Source: Prevotellaceae bacterium KH2P17
GTDB taxonomy: Bacteria; Bacteroidota; Bacteroidia; Bacteroidales; Bacteroidaceae
Direction of reading: 5' to 3'
Length of the DNA: 64,000 nt
NCBI GenBank assembly: GCA_900199655.1
Contig: FZRE01000014.1
Location: 46,286-110,285, forward strand
The notes beneath the pieces were generated by a model. That model had not been told where the DNA came from. It saw only the letters and a program-made list of their open reading frames with translations, and searched no databases. The position numbers were made by a program, and so were the translations under genes. Positions 28,549 to 37,062 of the stretch are shown in pieces (the first letter of the stretch is position 1; every line of letters starts with the position of its first letter).

Positions 28549-29553
28549 TTATGAATTCAGTTCAACAAATTTCCTGAATGTAGCGTACGCCTTGCCGCTC
28601 TCCAGACTCTCGCGGGCCATGTCGATACACTCTTCTATGGGCTTGCGGCCTTTCTCCATGACCTGTATGCCGAAGCCGGCATTGGCCAGCACGATGTTCT
28701 TCTGTGCCGCGAGGGCGCGGTTCTCCAGTACGGCGTCGAATATTCCGGCGGCCTCCTCCTCGGTTGCTCCTGCCACCAGCTCTTCGGGTTTGGCAAGTTC
28801 AAAACCCAAATCGGCCGGCTTGAAGACCTTTTCATACTGGTTGGTGGTTACCTTGAAGTCGCTCGTGAGCGATATCTCGTCGTATCCGTCGATGCTGTTC
28901 ACGATGCCGTAGTCGATTCCTATCTTCTGATAAACGCTGTTGTAGAGCCTCATCTGGTCCAGATTGGCCGTGCCGAGCAGCTGGCACTGCGGCTTCGAAG
29001 GGTTGATGATGGGGCCCAGAAGATTGAAGAACGTGGGAAACGGCAACGCCTTGCGGATGGGGCCGACGAACTTCATGGCCTTGGCAAAGAGCTGGGCGTG
29101 CAGGTACACGATGCCTGCCTCGTTGAGTGAGCGGTTCAGCTTGTCGATATCGTCGGTGAAAACCACGCCGTGCTCCTTGATGACATTCGACGCTCCGCTC
29201 ACTGAAGTTGCCGCGTAGTTGCCGTGCTTGGCCACCTTGTAGCCTGCGCCGGCTATGACAAAGCAGGCCGTAGTAGAGATATTGAAGGTATTCTTGCGGT
29301 CGCCGCCCGTTCCAACCACGTCGATGTAGCGGTCACAATCCAACGGCACGGGCACTCCTGTGGCCAAGATGCCTTCGCGGAAGCCCAATAGCTCGTCTAC
29401 GGTGATGCCCCGCATCTGGATAGCAGTGAGCAGAGCGGTAATCTCCTCGGTTGAAAACTCGTCGCGGGTAATGCCCACCAGAATCTGCTTAGTCTCCTCA
29501 CGAGTGAGCTCCTCGTGGTTCAGCAACCTGTTGAAAATGTCTTTAGCTTTCAT
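28549..29553 (-). CDS. trpD: Anthranilate phosphoribosyltransferase
   Basis: The 334-residue enzyme joins anthranilate to PRPP. It has the PRPP loop VVGTGGDRKNTFNIST and the anthranilate-binding KHGNYAATSVSGASNV. The usual KHGNR arginine is replaced by Tyr here. Helical N-terminal domain is complete. It is the first structural gene behind the attenuator, which places trpDCFA ahead of trpBEG. Confidence 0.95.
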   Translation of the reverse strand: MKAKDIFNRLLNHEELTREETKQILVGITRDEFSTEEITALLTAIQMRGITVDELLGFREGILATGVPVPLDCDRYIDVVGTGGDRKNTFNISTTACFVIAGAGYKVAKHGNYAATSVSGASNVIKEHGVVFTDDIDKLNRSLNEAGIVYLHAQLFAKAMKFVGPIRKALPFPTFFNLLGPIINPSKPQCQLLGTANLDQMRLYNSVYQKIGIDYGIVNSIDGYDEISLTSDFKVTTNQYEKVFKPADLGFELAKPEELVAGATEEEAAGIFDAVLENRALAAQKNIVLANAGFGIQVMEKGRKPIEECIDMARESLESGKAYATFRKFVELNS

Positions 29554-29590
29554 ATTTCGTTGTATTTTTGATGATTGTTCTGTTCAGTCA

Positions 29591-29633
29591 GCGCCAAAAA
29601 GAAAGAGGCCTGTCGTAAGAACGGCAGGCCTCT
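29591..29633 (-). terminator. trp attenuator terminator
   Basis: A 13-bp stem (29604-29616 with 29621-29633, one mismatch, AGAGGCCTG arms) is followed on the minus strand by TTTCTTTTT. It lies between the Trp-rich leader peptide and trpD, as an attenuator should. Confidence 0.9.
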
Positions 29634-29676
29634 CGGGATATCTTTCGGTTGATTTATATCTACACGGCTTCGCGAC

Positions 29677-29739
29677 TCACGACTTATTTAATCTTGAGCT
29701 ACGCCACCACCAAGAAGTAGATACTGTAAATGTCATCAT
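29677..29739 (-). CDS. trpL: trp operon leader peptide
   Basis: A 20-residue open frame reads MMTFTVSTSWWWRSSRLNKS, with three successive TGG codons at residues 10-12. It starts about 25 bases after the promoter -7 box and stops 43 bases before the terminator stem. When charged Trp-tRNA is scarce, a ribosome stalled at the Trp codons should favour an antiterminator and let transcription reach trpD. The second ATG is an alternative start. The role is known for enteric trpL; its use here is inferred from layout. Confidence 0.9.
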   Translation of the reverse strand: MMTFTVSTSWWWRSSRLNKS

Positions 29740-29764
29740 CTCGCTGTTTGTTGTTAATTGCTTG

Positions 29765-29795
29765 CAAAGATACATTAATCTGCCGAAACAGCAAA
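29765..29795 (-). promoter_or_regulatory. trp operon promoter
   Basis: Minus-strand TTTG (29792-29795) and TATCTTTG (29765-29772) are 19 bp apart, a perfect Bacteroidota promoter 25 bases before the leader peptide. Confidence 0.88.
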
Positions 29796-30020
29796 CATAC
29801 GGGGCATAAAAATTACGGATTGTTATGTTTTTAACATTTTCTCCTTATTATATATAGTTGTCTACGGTTTGCTGCGCAACGGCAAAAGCATTGCAGCAGT
29901 ATCGCATCTGTCACTCTCCCACTGCGCAGCAAGCATGCCCGTACCGAAAAAAGTGGGCCTGCATGTAATAAAGACATACGTGTAACGTTCTTTTAATAAA
30001 GACAACTTATACAAAAGCCT

Positions 30021-30146
30021 ATGAAGTATTTTACCCCTGAAGAAATGAAACCGTCGGAGCAGACCCTAAATCTCATCAGACAGATAGCCCACACCTACCG
30101 TGTAGTCAACATTAACGGGCGAAACGAGAGCTACTGCCTGAACTAA
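30021..30146 (+). CDS. Small conserved-looking protein (41 aa)
   Basis: A 41-codon frame runs MKYFTPEEMKPSEQTLNLIR to a C-terminal ...GRNESYCLN. It ends 15 bases before rpe on the same strand. Amphipathic helix pattern and a clean ATG make it look coding rather than random. It has no known domain. I have a weak memory of similar ~40-residue Bacteroidales proteins, which I cannot verify here. Confidence 0.6.
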   Translation: MKYFTPEEMKPSEQTLNLIRQIAHTYRVVNINGRNESYCLN

Positions 30147-30161
30147 GGAACCACGCTGACT

Positions 30162-30818
30162 ATGAAAACAATTATATCTCCCTCGCTGCTTGCGGCCGAC
30201 TTTCTGCACCTGCAGGAAGAGGTGGAAATGATAAACAGAAGCGAGGCCGACTGGCTTCACATGGACGTGATGGACGGCGTGTTCGTGCCCAACATCTCTT
30301 TCGGTTTCCCCGTCATTGAAGCCGTGGCCAAGGTTTGCAAGAAGCCGCTCGACGTACATCTCATGATTGTGCAGCCCGAACGCTACATCGAACAGGTAGC
30401 CCGAACGGGCGCCATGATGATGAACGTGCACTACGAAGCCTGCACTCATCTGCACCGCACCGTACAGGATATACACACCCACGGAATGAAGGCCGGCGTT
30501 ACCCTGAACCCGTCAACTCCCGTCAGCATGCTCGAAGACATCATACAGGATGTAGACATGGTGCTGCTGATGAGCGTGAACCCGGGTTTCGGAGGCCAAA
30601 AATTCATTGAGAACACCATCAGCAAAATTGAAAAACTGAAGAAAATCATCCGCCAGAAAGGCAGTCACGCCCTGATACAGGTAGACGGCGGCGTGCAAGC
30701 CGAAACCGCCCCGCGGCTGGTAAAGGCTGGAGCCGACGTGCTGGTGAGCGGCAGCTTCGTGTTCAAGTCAACCGACCCGCTTTCTACCATCCACGCCCTG
30801 CGCGAGCTGCACCCCTAA
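30162..30818 (+). CDS. rpe: Ribulose-phosphate 3-epimerase
   Basis: The 218-residue TIM barrel interconverts ribulose-5-P and xylulose-5-P in the pentose phosphate pathway. Family motifs are SPSLLAADFLHL, WLHMDVMDGVFVPNISFG (metal-binding His/Asp), LDVHLMI and MSVNPGFGGQKFI. The metal-ligand Asp is in VDGGV. The 3' end overlaps the convergent sigma-factor gene by four bases. Confidence 0.95.
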   Translation: MKTIISPSLLAADFLHLQEEVEMINRSEADWLHMDVMDGVFVPNISFGFPVIEAVAKVCKKPLDVHLMIVQPERYIEQVARTGAMMMNVHYEACTHLHRTVQDIHTHGMKAGVTLNPSTPVSMLEDIIQDVDMVLLMSVNPGFGGQKFIENTISKIEKLKKIIRQKGSHALIQVDGGVQAETAPRLVKAGADVLVSGSFVFKSTDPLSTIHALRELHP

Positions 30819-31408
30819 TCGAGCTGCAGCGCTATGTCGTATGTCTTGGCCATACGGCGCAGGTTCAGGATGGCGTAGCGCATGCGCCCCAGTGCCGTAT
30901 TGATGCTTACATTAGTTACCTCGGCAATTTCCTTGAACGACATGTCCTGATAGAAGCGCATAAAAACAACCTCGCGCTGCGTTTCGGGCAGCAGGTTCAT
31001 CATCTTCTTCACATCGAGCAGCACCTGGTCATTGATGAATTTGTTCTCGATATTGCCGTCGAGCATCTCGCAACCGAAGTTCGACAGGTCGTTATCCTGC
31101 CGCGCCTCGACCACGTTATCGCGCTTCTGCTCCCTGAAACCGTCAAGCATTATGTTGCGTGCAATGCGCAAAACCCACGCACTGAACTTACCGTTACTGG
31201 TGTATTTGCCTTGGCGCAACTTCACTATCACCTTCACAAAAGTTTCCTGGAAGATGTCATTGGCCTTCTCCTTGTCGTGTACGACAAACAATATATAAGA
31301 GAAGACTTTCGACTCATTGCGCTGCAATAAAATGTCGAATGCACTATTGTTTCCATCTATGTACGAAAGAGCCAACTCTTCGTCGCTCATTGTCTCAAGA
31401 TTGTTCAT
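30815..31408 (-). CDS. ECF-type sigma factor
   Basis: The 197-residue sigma-70 family protein has region 2 (KANDIFQETFVKVIVKL, FSAWVLRIARNIMLDGFREQKR) and region 4 (LPETQREVVFMRFYQDMSFKEIAEVTNVSINTA...). No anti-sigma gene is adjacent, and there is no FecI/FecR or SusCD neighbour. That differs from most Bacteroidota ECF factors linked to nutrient uptake. A full housekeeping promoter and a 78-nt leader precede it, with a candidate small RNA just upstream. Confidence 0.9.
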   Translation of the reverse strand: MNNLETMSDEELALSYIDGNNSAFDILLQRNESKVFSYILFVVHDKEKANDIFQETFVKVIVKLRQGKYTSNGKFSAWVLRIARNIMLDGFREQKRDNVVEARQDNDLSNFGCEMLDGNIENKFINDQVLLDVKKMMNLLPETQREVVFMRFYQDMSFKEIAEVTNVSINTALGRMRYAILNLRRMAKTYDIALQLD

Positions 31409-31492
31409 TCCTTAAGATTTTTGTATTAAGTAAATGTTCTGTCAATAGGCAACGTGATTTTATTGTATTTAATGTGTTAATTAATCTTGCGA

Positions 31493-31524
31493 CAAAGATA
31501 AATACTTTTCTCCATACAGCCAAA
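31493..31524 (-). promoter_or_regulatory. Bacteroidota promoter for ECF sigma gene
   Basis: Minus-strand TTTG (31521-31524) and TATCTTTG (31493-31500) are 20 bp apart. Confidence 0.82.
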
Positions 31525-31535
31525 TAATTTACCAT

Positions 31536-31606
31536 AAAAAAGAGGTTGGCGCAGGAAGCTACCAACCTCGAGGGACGATTTCGAAACTTCGAAATCATTT
31601 AAAATC
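31536..31606 (-). ncRNA. Candidate ~70-nt small RNA
   Basis: A complete promoter (31613-31644) drives a very short unit. It holds one hairpin GATTTCGAA/TTCGAAATC (31577-31596), then GAGGTTGG/CCAACCTC (31542-31569) followed by TTTTTT. The transcript would end about 12 bp before the sigma promoter -33 box. No family was recognised. It could instead be a leader that attenuates the sigma gene. Confidence 0.5.
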
Positions 31607-31612
31607 ATGCAG

Positions 31613-31644
31613 CAAATATAAAATATATATTCCACAAAAGCAAA
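31613..31644 (-). promoter_or_regulatory. Promoter of candidate small RNA
   Basis: Minus-strand TTTG (31641-31644) and TATATTTG (31613-31620) are 20 bp apart. Confidence 0.72.
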
Positions 31645-31855
31645 TATTTCTACCTAAAAATGAGATAATTAACACATGCGGCCTCTCGATTAAAGCGCAC
31701 CGGGAAGCCGAAATGCACGATAAACAGTGCCATTAAGAGCCCTCCGCTTCGCTGTAACAATCTGCTTTCAGGCCTGCGCATGCCCGGCTGTCTGTGGCAA
31801 ACGCCCGTTCCGGAGTGTTGCCGGATGTGATTTGGGGGTGTAATCAGCTGCCGGC

Positions 31856-31942
31856 GGGAACTTTTGACAAGTGTCGCACAATCATTAGACACTTGTCACA
31901 CAATCGTGCGACACTTGTCGAAAGTTCCCGAAGCATAGCTTC
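31856..31942. repeat. GACAnnTGTC triple-palindrome element, copy C
   Basis: GACA cores start at 31866, 31888 and 31910. The outer arms GGGAACTTT and AAAGTTCCC match perfectly, and the trailing palindrome GAAGCATAGCTTC is perfect. The rest of 31645-32112 shows no gene. Confidence 0.9.
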
Positions 31943-32112
31943 AGCACGCCAGGAACCTGCTATCCGGCACCCGAACTGCATGAAACAGCAGGCATCTCGG
32001 CATCCGGGAATGCAGCTGCCGGCCGTTTCCTACGAGCCGGCAGGGAACAACCAGAAAGGCCCCTGCTCTCTATAGGAACAGGGGCCTCTCATGAATAAAA
32101 ACTCGCGTTGGC

Positions 32113-33582
32113 TTATTTGGCAGCCGGTTCTTTGGTTTCTGCCTTTGCCGGTTCTGCCGTTTTAACTTCAGCCACCGCTGCTACCGCCTTCTTGGCAGGG
32201 GCTTTCTTGGCTGCAGTTTTTTTGGCTGCAGGCTTCTTCACCTCGGGTTTCATGTCGAGTTTGTCACGCAGCTTGTCGCTGGCTGCTTCTATTTTGTCTA
32301 TCTTGGCCTGCAAACGCACGATTTCCTTCTCCTTTACTTCAATCTCTTCTCCTTGGTTGCGGATAGTGGTGAGGAGGCTGTTCAGCTCCTCGTTGTCTAT
32401 ATCCTCGGGGTAAAGACTGTTCACGCGGTTGATGAAATCGCCGAGAATGTTCATGTAATTGGTAAATGCGTCGAACGGCGTACTGTAGATGCCGCGGTCG
32501 ATACCCACGCCCGAAGGCTTGGTGGTCATGAAGCGGAAGTTGTTGGTTGCCTGCAGGTAGTTCCAGTCGAGATTGATGCGCGGGTCGTTGGCAATACGCA
32601 CACGGTCGGCCACGCTGTACAACTTGTTGAATGCCTCACGCTGCATCTGGTTGCCCAACCAGGTCGACACGTCGCGCTCCTCGTCCATCCACGACAGCGT
32701 GTCGGGCACATCCAGCTGCCCCACGCTCTTCATCTTCATGCAGAGTTCGGTCGGTGTGGAGAACGTAATGCCCTTGGCCTTGGCACAGGCAGGCAGCGCG
32801 GAGAGGAATTCCAGAATGTTGCTGGACAGCGGCTGCGCCATTCCGATGGCGGAGAGGTTCATGAAGATGTTGATTATCTGCTCCTCGGCAGGGAAGCGGG
32901 ATATCTCATCAATGTAGCTGTCGGCAAAGAGTGGATACTCATCCCAGTCGCTGTTGTTGAACCGCAGGGATATGTCGTCGCTCAGCTTCACGTCACGCAG
33001 CAGGAGTTTCAGGTTGGGTGCCATGGCACAATGATAGAGATAGTGGGGTGACTTCCAGCCCAATACATGCTTGGCACCTTCGGTCAGCATGCCCTTGAAG
33101 CCGAGTTGCGAGGCCTGCAAGCCGATGTCGTCGCTGTAGATGAGCCCGGAATTGCGGAGAACTTTCGGTTTCTGGCCGAAGTATTCCTTTACCATTTCCA
33201 TCTGTCTCTTGATGTCGGCGGCGAAACTTTCTTCGTTCACCAGCGACGAGAGACCGTGTGAGTAAGGCTCGGCCAGGAATTCCACGCATCCGGTCTCGTT
33301 GAGTTCCTGCAGTTTCTCCAACACTTGCGGAGCATGACTCTCCAGCTGTTCAAAGCCAACTCCGGAGAGCGAGAAGGCCACCTTGAAGGCTTTGTCACTG
33401 TCCTTAATCATCTGCAGCAACGTGTTCAGGGCCGGCATGTACGAGCGCTCGGCTATTTCGGTTATGCTGCGCTCGTTTTCGTAGTCGTCATAATAGTAAT
33501 GATCGGTACCGATATCAAAGAAACGGTAACGCTTCAGATGGATAATCTGGTGTATCTCGAAATATAAGCAAATCGTTTTCAT
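32113..33582 (-). CDS. GH57 alpha-amylase-like protein with basic C-terminal tail
   Basis: The 489-residue protein has a GH57 barrel. The first conserved region is CLYFEIHQIIHL with its His. LIYSDDIGLQASQLGFKGMLTEGAKHVLGW carries the likely Glu nucleophile, and the acid/base Asp is expected further on. GH57 enzymes cut or rearrange alpha-glucans. After the barrel comes a coiled coil (about 400-440), then a Lys/Ala/Pro tail with KKPAAKKTAAKKAPAKKAVA, which resembles histone H1 tails. It is the last gene of the three-gene glycogen cluster. The tail is an odd addition and its role is unknown. Confidence 0.88.
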   Translation of the reverse strand: MKTICLYFEIHQIIHLKRYRFFDIGTDHYYYDDYENERSITEIAERSYMPALNTLLQMIKDSDKAFKVAFSLSGVGFEQLESHAPQVLEKLQELNETGCVEFLAEPYSHGLSSLVNEESFAADIKRQMEMVKEYFGQKPKVLRNSGLIYSDDIGLQASQLGFKGMLTEGAKHVLGWKSPHYLYHCAMAPNLKLLLRDVKLSDDISLRFNNSDWDEYPLFADSYIDEISRFPAEEQIINIFMNLSAIGMAQPLSSNILEFLSALPACAKAKGITFSTPTELCMKMKSVGQLDVPDTLSWMDEERDVSTWLGNQMQREAFNKLYSVADRVRIANDPRINLDWNYLQATNNFRFMTTKPSGVGIDRGIYSTPFDAFTNYMNILGDFINRVNSLYPEDIDNEELNSLLTTIRNQGEEIEVKEKEIVRLQAKIDKIEAASDKLRDKLDMKPEVKKPAAKKTAAKKAPAKKAVAAVAEVKTAEPAKAETKEPAAK

Positions 33583-33615
33583 TTTGATTCTGATTTATGG
33601 TTATTTGTTATTTTA

Positions 33616-34884
33616 TTACTTCCAACCTAAGGTGTGCTCGTAAAGTTCCTTAATCCAGGCGCCCACTTTCACCCATGTTATCTGGTCAACTTCTTTCTTT
33701 CCTTCCTCGGATAGGTAGCGGAACAGGCTCTCGTTGTGACAGATACTGTAGATGGCGTCGGCCAATGCGTTTACATCCCAATAGTCTATCTTGATACAGT
33801 TGGTAAGTATCTCGGCGCAGCCGCTCTGCTTGGAGATGATAGAAGGTGTTCCGCACTGCATGGCTTCCAGTGGAGAAATGCCGAAAGGTTCGCTCACCGA
33901 GGGCATGACATATACGTCGGAATCCTTCAGGCACTCGTAAACCTGCTTGCCGCGCATGAAGCCCGGGAAGTGGAAACGGTCGGCTATGCCGCGTTCAGCA
34001 GCCAAATAAATCATCTGGTTCATCATGTCACCCGACCCTGCCATGCAGAAGCGTACGTTACGAGTGCGGTGCAGCACCATGCTGGCAGCCTCTACGAAGT
34101 ACTCCGGACCTTTCTGCATCGTGATGCGACCCAGGAAGGTAACAACCTTCTCCTTGCCGATGTGGTCGGGCCGGGGTATGTCGGCCCACTCCTGCTTCAG
34201 CGGGTACACGGCATTGTGGACGGTGAAACATTTACGTGGGTCTTGGTGGTATTGGTTGATTACGGTCTGACGCGTCAACTCGCTCACACACATAATGCAG
34301 TCGGCATTATCCATTCCGTCTTTCTCAATGGAGAAAACCGTAGGGTTCACGTGACCACGCGAGCGGTCGAAATCCGTGGCATGAACGTGTATGCACAGCG
34401 GCTTGCCGCTCACGTTCTTGGCATGAATGCCGGCAGGATAGGTGAGCCAGTCGTGTGCATGGATGATATCGAAGTCCATGGAACGGGCCACCACGCCCGC
34501 AATAACAGAATAGTTGTTGATTTCTTCGTGCAGATTTGAAGGATAGCCGCCGGCAAATTCCATGCAACCCAAATCGTTCACGTTCATATAATTGAAGTCG
34601 CCATAGATGTGATCGCGCAGCTCATAATAGGTTTCCGGGCTCATCACGTTCCCTATGCGGTTCTTTACATAGTCATAATCAACGTCGCGCCAGGCTATGG
34701 GCACGCAGTTCATGGCAATGATATTGGCAGCCGAACGGTCTTCGTCGCCCCAAGGTTTAGGCAAGCAGAGCGTGATATCGACGCCTCCCTGTGCGTGCAG
34801 GCCTTGGGATATGCCGTAATTGGCCGTGGCGAGGCCGCCATATACATGAGGAGGATACTCCCATCCAAACATTAATACTTTCAT
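33616..34884 (-). CDS. Glycogen-synthase-like GT4/GT5 glycosyltransferase
   Basis: The 422-residue GT-B enzyme starts with MKVLMFGWEYPPHVYGGLA, a start shared by archaeal/Bacteroidota glycogen synthases. Its C-terminal donor site EPFGISPLEAMQCGTP has the E-x7-E pattern. It probably extends alpha-1,4-glucan chains from UDP- or ADP-glucose. An unusually good Shine-Dalgarno (AAGGAGG) lies 10 bases before the ATG, rare in this phylum. It sits between the debranching enzyme and the GH57 protein. Confidence 0.88.
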   Translation of the reverse strand: MKVLMFGWEYPPHVYGGLATANYGISQGLHAQGGVDITLCLPKPWGDEDRSAANIIAMNCVPIAWRDVDYDYVKNRIGNVMSPETYYELRDHIYGDFNYMNVNDLGCMEFAGGYPSNLHEEINNYSVIAGVVARSMDFDIIHAHDWLTYPAGIHAKNVSGKPLCIHVHATDFDRSRGHVNPTVFSIEKDGMDNADCIMCVSELTRQTVINQYHQDPRKCFTVHNAVYPLKQEWADIPRPDHIGKEKVVTFLGRITMQKGPEYFVEAASMVLHRTRNVRFCMAGSGDMMNQMIYLAAERGIADRFHFPGFMRGKQVYECLKDSDVYVMPSVSEPFGISPLEAMQCGTPSIISKQSGCAEILTNCIKIDYWDVNALADAIYSICHNESLFRYLSEEGKKEVDQITWVKVGAWIKELYEHTLGWK

Positions 34885-34902
34885 ATTCTCGTCCCTCCTT
34901 AT

Positions 34903-36849
34903 TTAATATGTGTACTTTTCAAGAAGCTCCAGCGTGCGGAGAATCTCACCTACATTCATGGCAAACGAGATGGCTCCGCGCCCCCTGAACGGCGGATTGC
35001 CGTCGAAGAGTTCGGGAATTGTGCCCACGCAGTGGTTGAACATCTCGTCTTCATAGCCCACCATCTGGCGCTCAATGAAGCTCAGGCGGGTACGCTTGTA
35101 GAGTTTCAGGCAGGCCTCCATGTAGAATCCGCCCAGCCAAGGCCACGCCGTACCCTGATGGTAGGCATAGTCGCGTTGCGTCTGCGGGCCTACATACATG
35201 GGATTATAGCCGCCGCTCTTGGGCGAGAGGGAGCGTAAACCCTTTGGTGTAAGCAGCTCGCGGGTGCATATATCGAGCACGCTCTTCTTCTGCTGCTGGT
35301 CAAGCGGCGAATAGTCTAACGCTACGGCGAATATCATATTAGGCCGTACGCTCCAGTCTATCATGTTGCCGTCAACGTAATCGTACAGGTATCCGTATTC
35401 GTTCAGGAAGGTTTCGAGGAACGACTCCTTACACTTGGCGGCCACTTTCTCTACCCGTTCGGCGTAGTCCGGATAGCCGTTGTCGGCCGCCATGCCTGCA
35501 GCAAACTTCAAAGCATTGTACCACAGGGCATTGAACTCTACGATATAGCCGTTGCGGGGCACAATCGGGCGACCGTTGGCCGTGGAATTCATCCAGGTGA
35601 TAGGCTTGTCCTTACCACCGTCGGCATATATCAGACCGTTGTCCTTGTAGGTAAGATTGGGGTGTTTTCCGTCGACTATAAACTGCACTATGTCGGCAAC
35701 GAGCTTGCCATACATCTTGTCGCAGCGGTCGCGTCCGCACTCCTTGGCATATTGCTGGATGGCCCAGATGGCCCACAGCATCACGTCGGGCTTCTCGATC
35801 TCATAGAGACAGACCGTACGCTGCTTGCCTTCCATGAACTCGCGCAGGCCCCTTTCGGCCGTCTTCATGATGAGTTCAAAGTAATCTTCTTCCTCTATCG
35901 AAAGCGTAAGGCCCGGCAATGCGATGAACGTATCACGTGCCCGGCTCTTGAACCAGGGATAACCGGCCAGGATGTAACGCTCGTCGTCCTTGACACGGAG
36001 ATGGAACTGATGGGCAGCATTGATGAGGCAGTGCAGGAAATTGTCGCGAGGAGAACGCTCGTCAACTTCTTTCTGGAAGATATGTTTCAGCGTTCCGGTC
36101 CGGGACTCAGTCGTTGAAGCGGCAAAAACGATGCTTTCGCCCTTGCGGATGTTCATCTCGAAATAGCCCGGAACATAGAGATCCTCGTTGGAGGCGTAGC
36201 CCCGCTCCTGTTCCTTCGGGTATTCGATGCCCCTGTACCAGTCGGGCTGGAAAACGAATTGGTTACCCTTGGAGAACTGCATATACAGGTCGGGGTAGCC
36301 GGCGTACATGCACGTCTTGATGCCATTCTCCACTTCGCTGTAATCGCGGCTGGCAGTAGAGTTCTCATGGGTGAACTGCCGGACACTGCGGAAAGCGAGG
36401 AACGGGCGGAAACGAAGCGTAGTTACCGAGTGGGCATCTACCAACGTGTAGCGGATAAGGATGCGGTCTTCATAGTGCTGGAAGACTACCTCCTTCTTCA
36501 ACAGTACTCCACCGACACGGTAAAGCGTGGTGGGAACACGGTCACAATCGAACTCGCGGATGTACTTGTGACCCTTCGGACTGAAGTTGTTGCCCTGATA
36601 CTTGTGGAGACCGAGATTAAATTCTGCCCCGTGCTGTATGACCGTAACGTCCATAGACGAAAGCAGGACATGGTTGTCGTCATCAAGTTCCGGAATGGGA
36701 ACCACCAGCAAGCCATGATACTTGCGGGTGTTGCAATCCACAATCGTAGAACAAGAATAGGCTCCCGAACGGTTGGTGCGAAGCAACTCTTTCGGTAAAG
36801 ACTCCTCCAGGTTAGTCATCAGAGCTTTCTCGAATCGTAGATAACTCAT
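34903..36849 (-). CDS. Glycogen debranching enzyme (GH133-like)
   Basis: The 648-residue protein has the N-terminal GDE_N domain (LLRTNRSGAYSCSTIVDCNTRKYHGLL) and the (alpha/alpha)6 barrel. The barrel carries AGYPWFKSRARDTFIALPGL with the catalytic-type RD, and GYIVEFNALWYNALKF. It hydrolyses alpha-1,6 branch points of glycogen. It is first in a minus-strand operon with the synthase-like transferase (18-bp gap) and the GH57 enzyme, so the cluster makes and remodels storage alpha-glucan. A full promoter precedes it. Confidence 0.92.
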   Translation of the reverse strand: MSYLRFEKALMTNLEESLPKELLRTNRSGAYSCSTIVDCNTRKYHGLLVVPIPELDDDNHVLLSSMDVTVIQHGAEFNLGLHKYQGNNFSPKGHKYIREFDCDRVPTTLYRVGGVLLKKEVVFQHYEDRILIRYTLVDAHSVTTLRFRPFLAFRSVRQFTHENSTASRDYSEVENGIKTCMYAGYPDLYMQFSKGNQFVFQPDWYRGIEYPKEQERGYASNEDLYVPGYFEMNIRKGESIVFAASTTESRTGTLKHIFQKEVDERSPRDNFLHCLINAAHQFHLRVKDDERYILAGYPWFKSRARDTFIALPGLTLSIEEEDYFELIMKTAERGLREFMEGKQRTVCLYEIEKPDVMLWAIWAIQQYAKECGRDRCDKMYGKLVADIVQFIVDGKHPNLTYKDNGLIYADGGKDKPITWMNSTANGRPIVPRNGYIVEFNALWYNALKFAAGMAADNGYPDYAERVEKVAAKCKESFLETFLNEYGYLYDYVDGNMIDWSVRPNMIFAVALDYSPLDQQQKKSVLDICTRELLTPKGLRSLSPKSGGYNPMYVGPQTQRDYAYHQGTAWPWLGGFYMEACLKLYKRTRLSFIERQMVGYEDEMFNHCVGTIPELFDGNPPFRGRGAISFAMNVGEILRTLELLEKYTY

Positions 36850-36919
36850 AGTCTATTAAGGTTTAAATTTGTCAACTATTATAGCGAGGTTGTTGTAACA
36901 CACTCGCAATCCATTGCTT

Positions 36920-36950
36920 CAAAGATAATAAAAAATACAGCTCACACAAA
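36920..36950 (-). promoter_or_regulatory. Bacteroidota promoter of the glycogen operon
   Basis: Minus-strand TTTG (36947-36950) and TATCTTTG (36920-36927) are 19 bp apart. Confidence 0.85.
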
Positions 36951-37062
36951 ATTATCGCTTGCTTTTTTGCATTTAAAGTTCGTATTTTGTGTTTTAAGGC
37001 ATATATTCGTCAAATAAATGCTAAATGAAGAAAAAATATAGTAATTTTGCAAGCAGAAAGTT

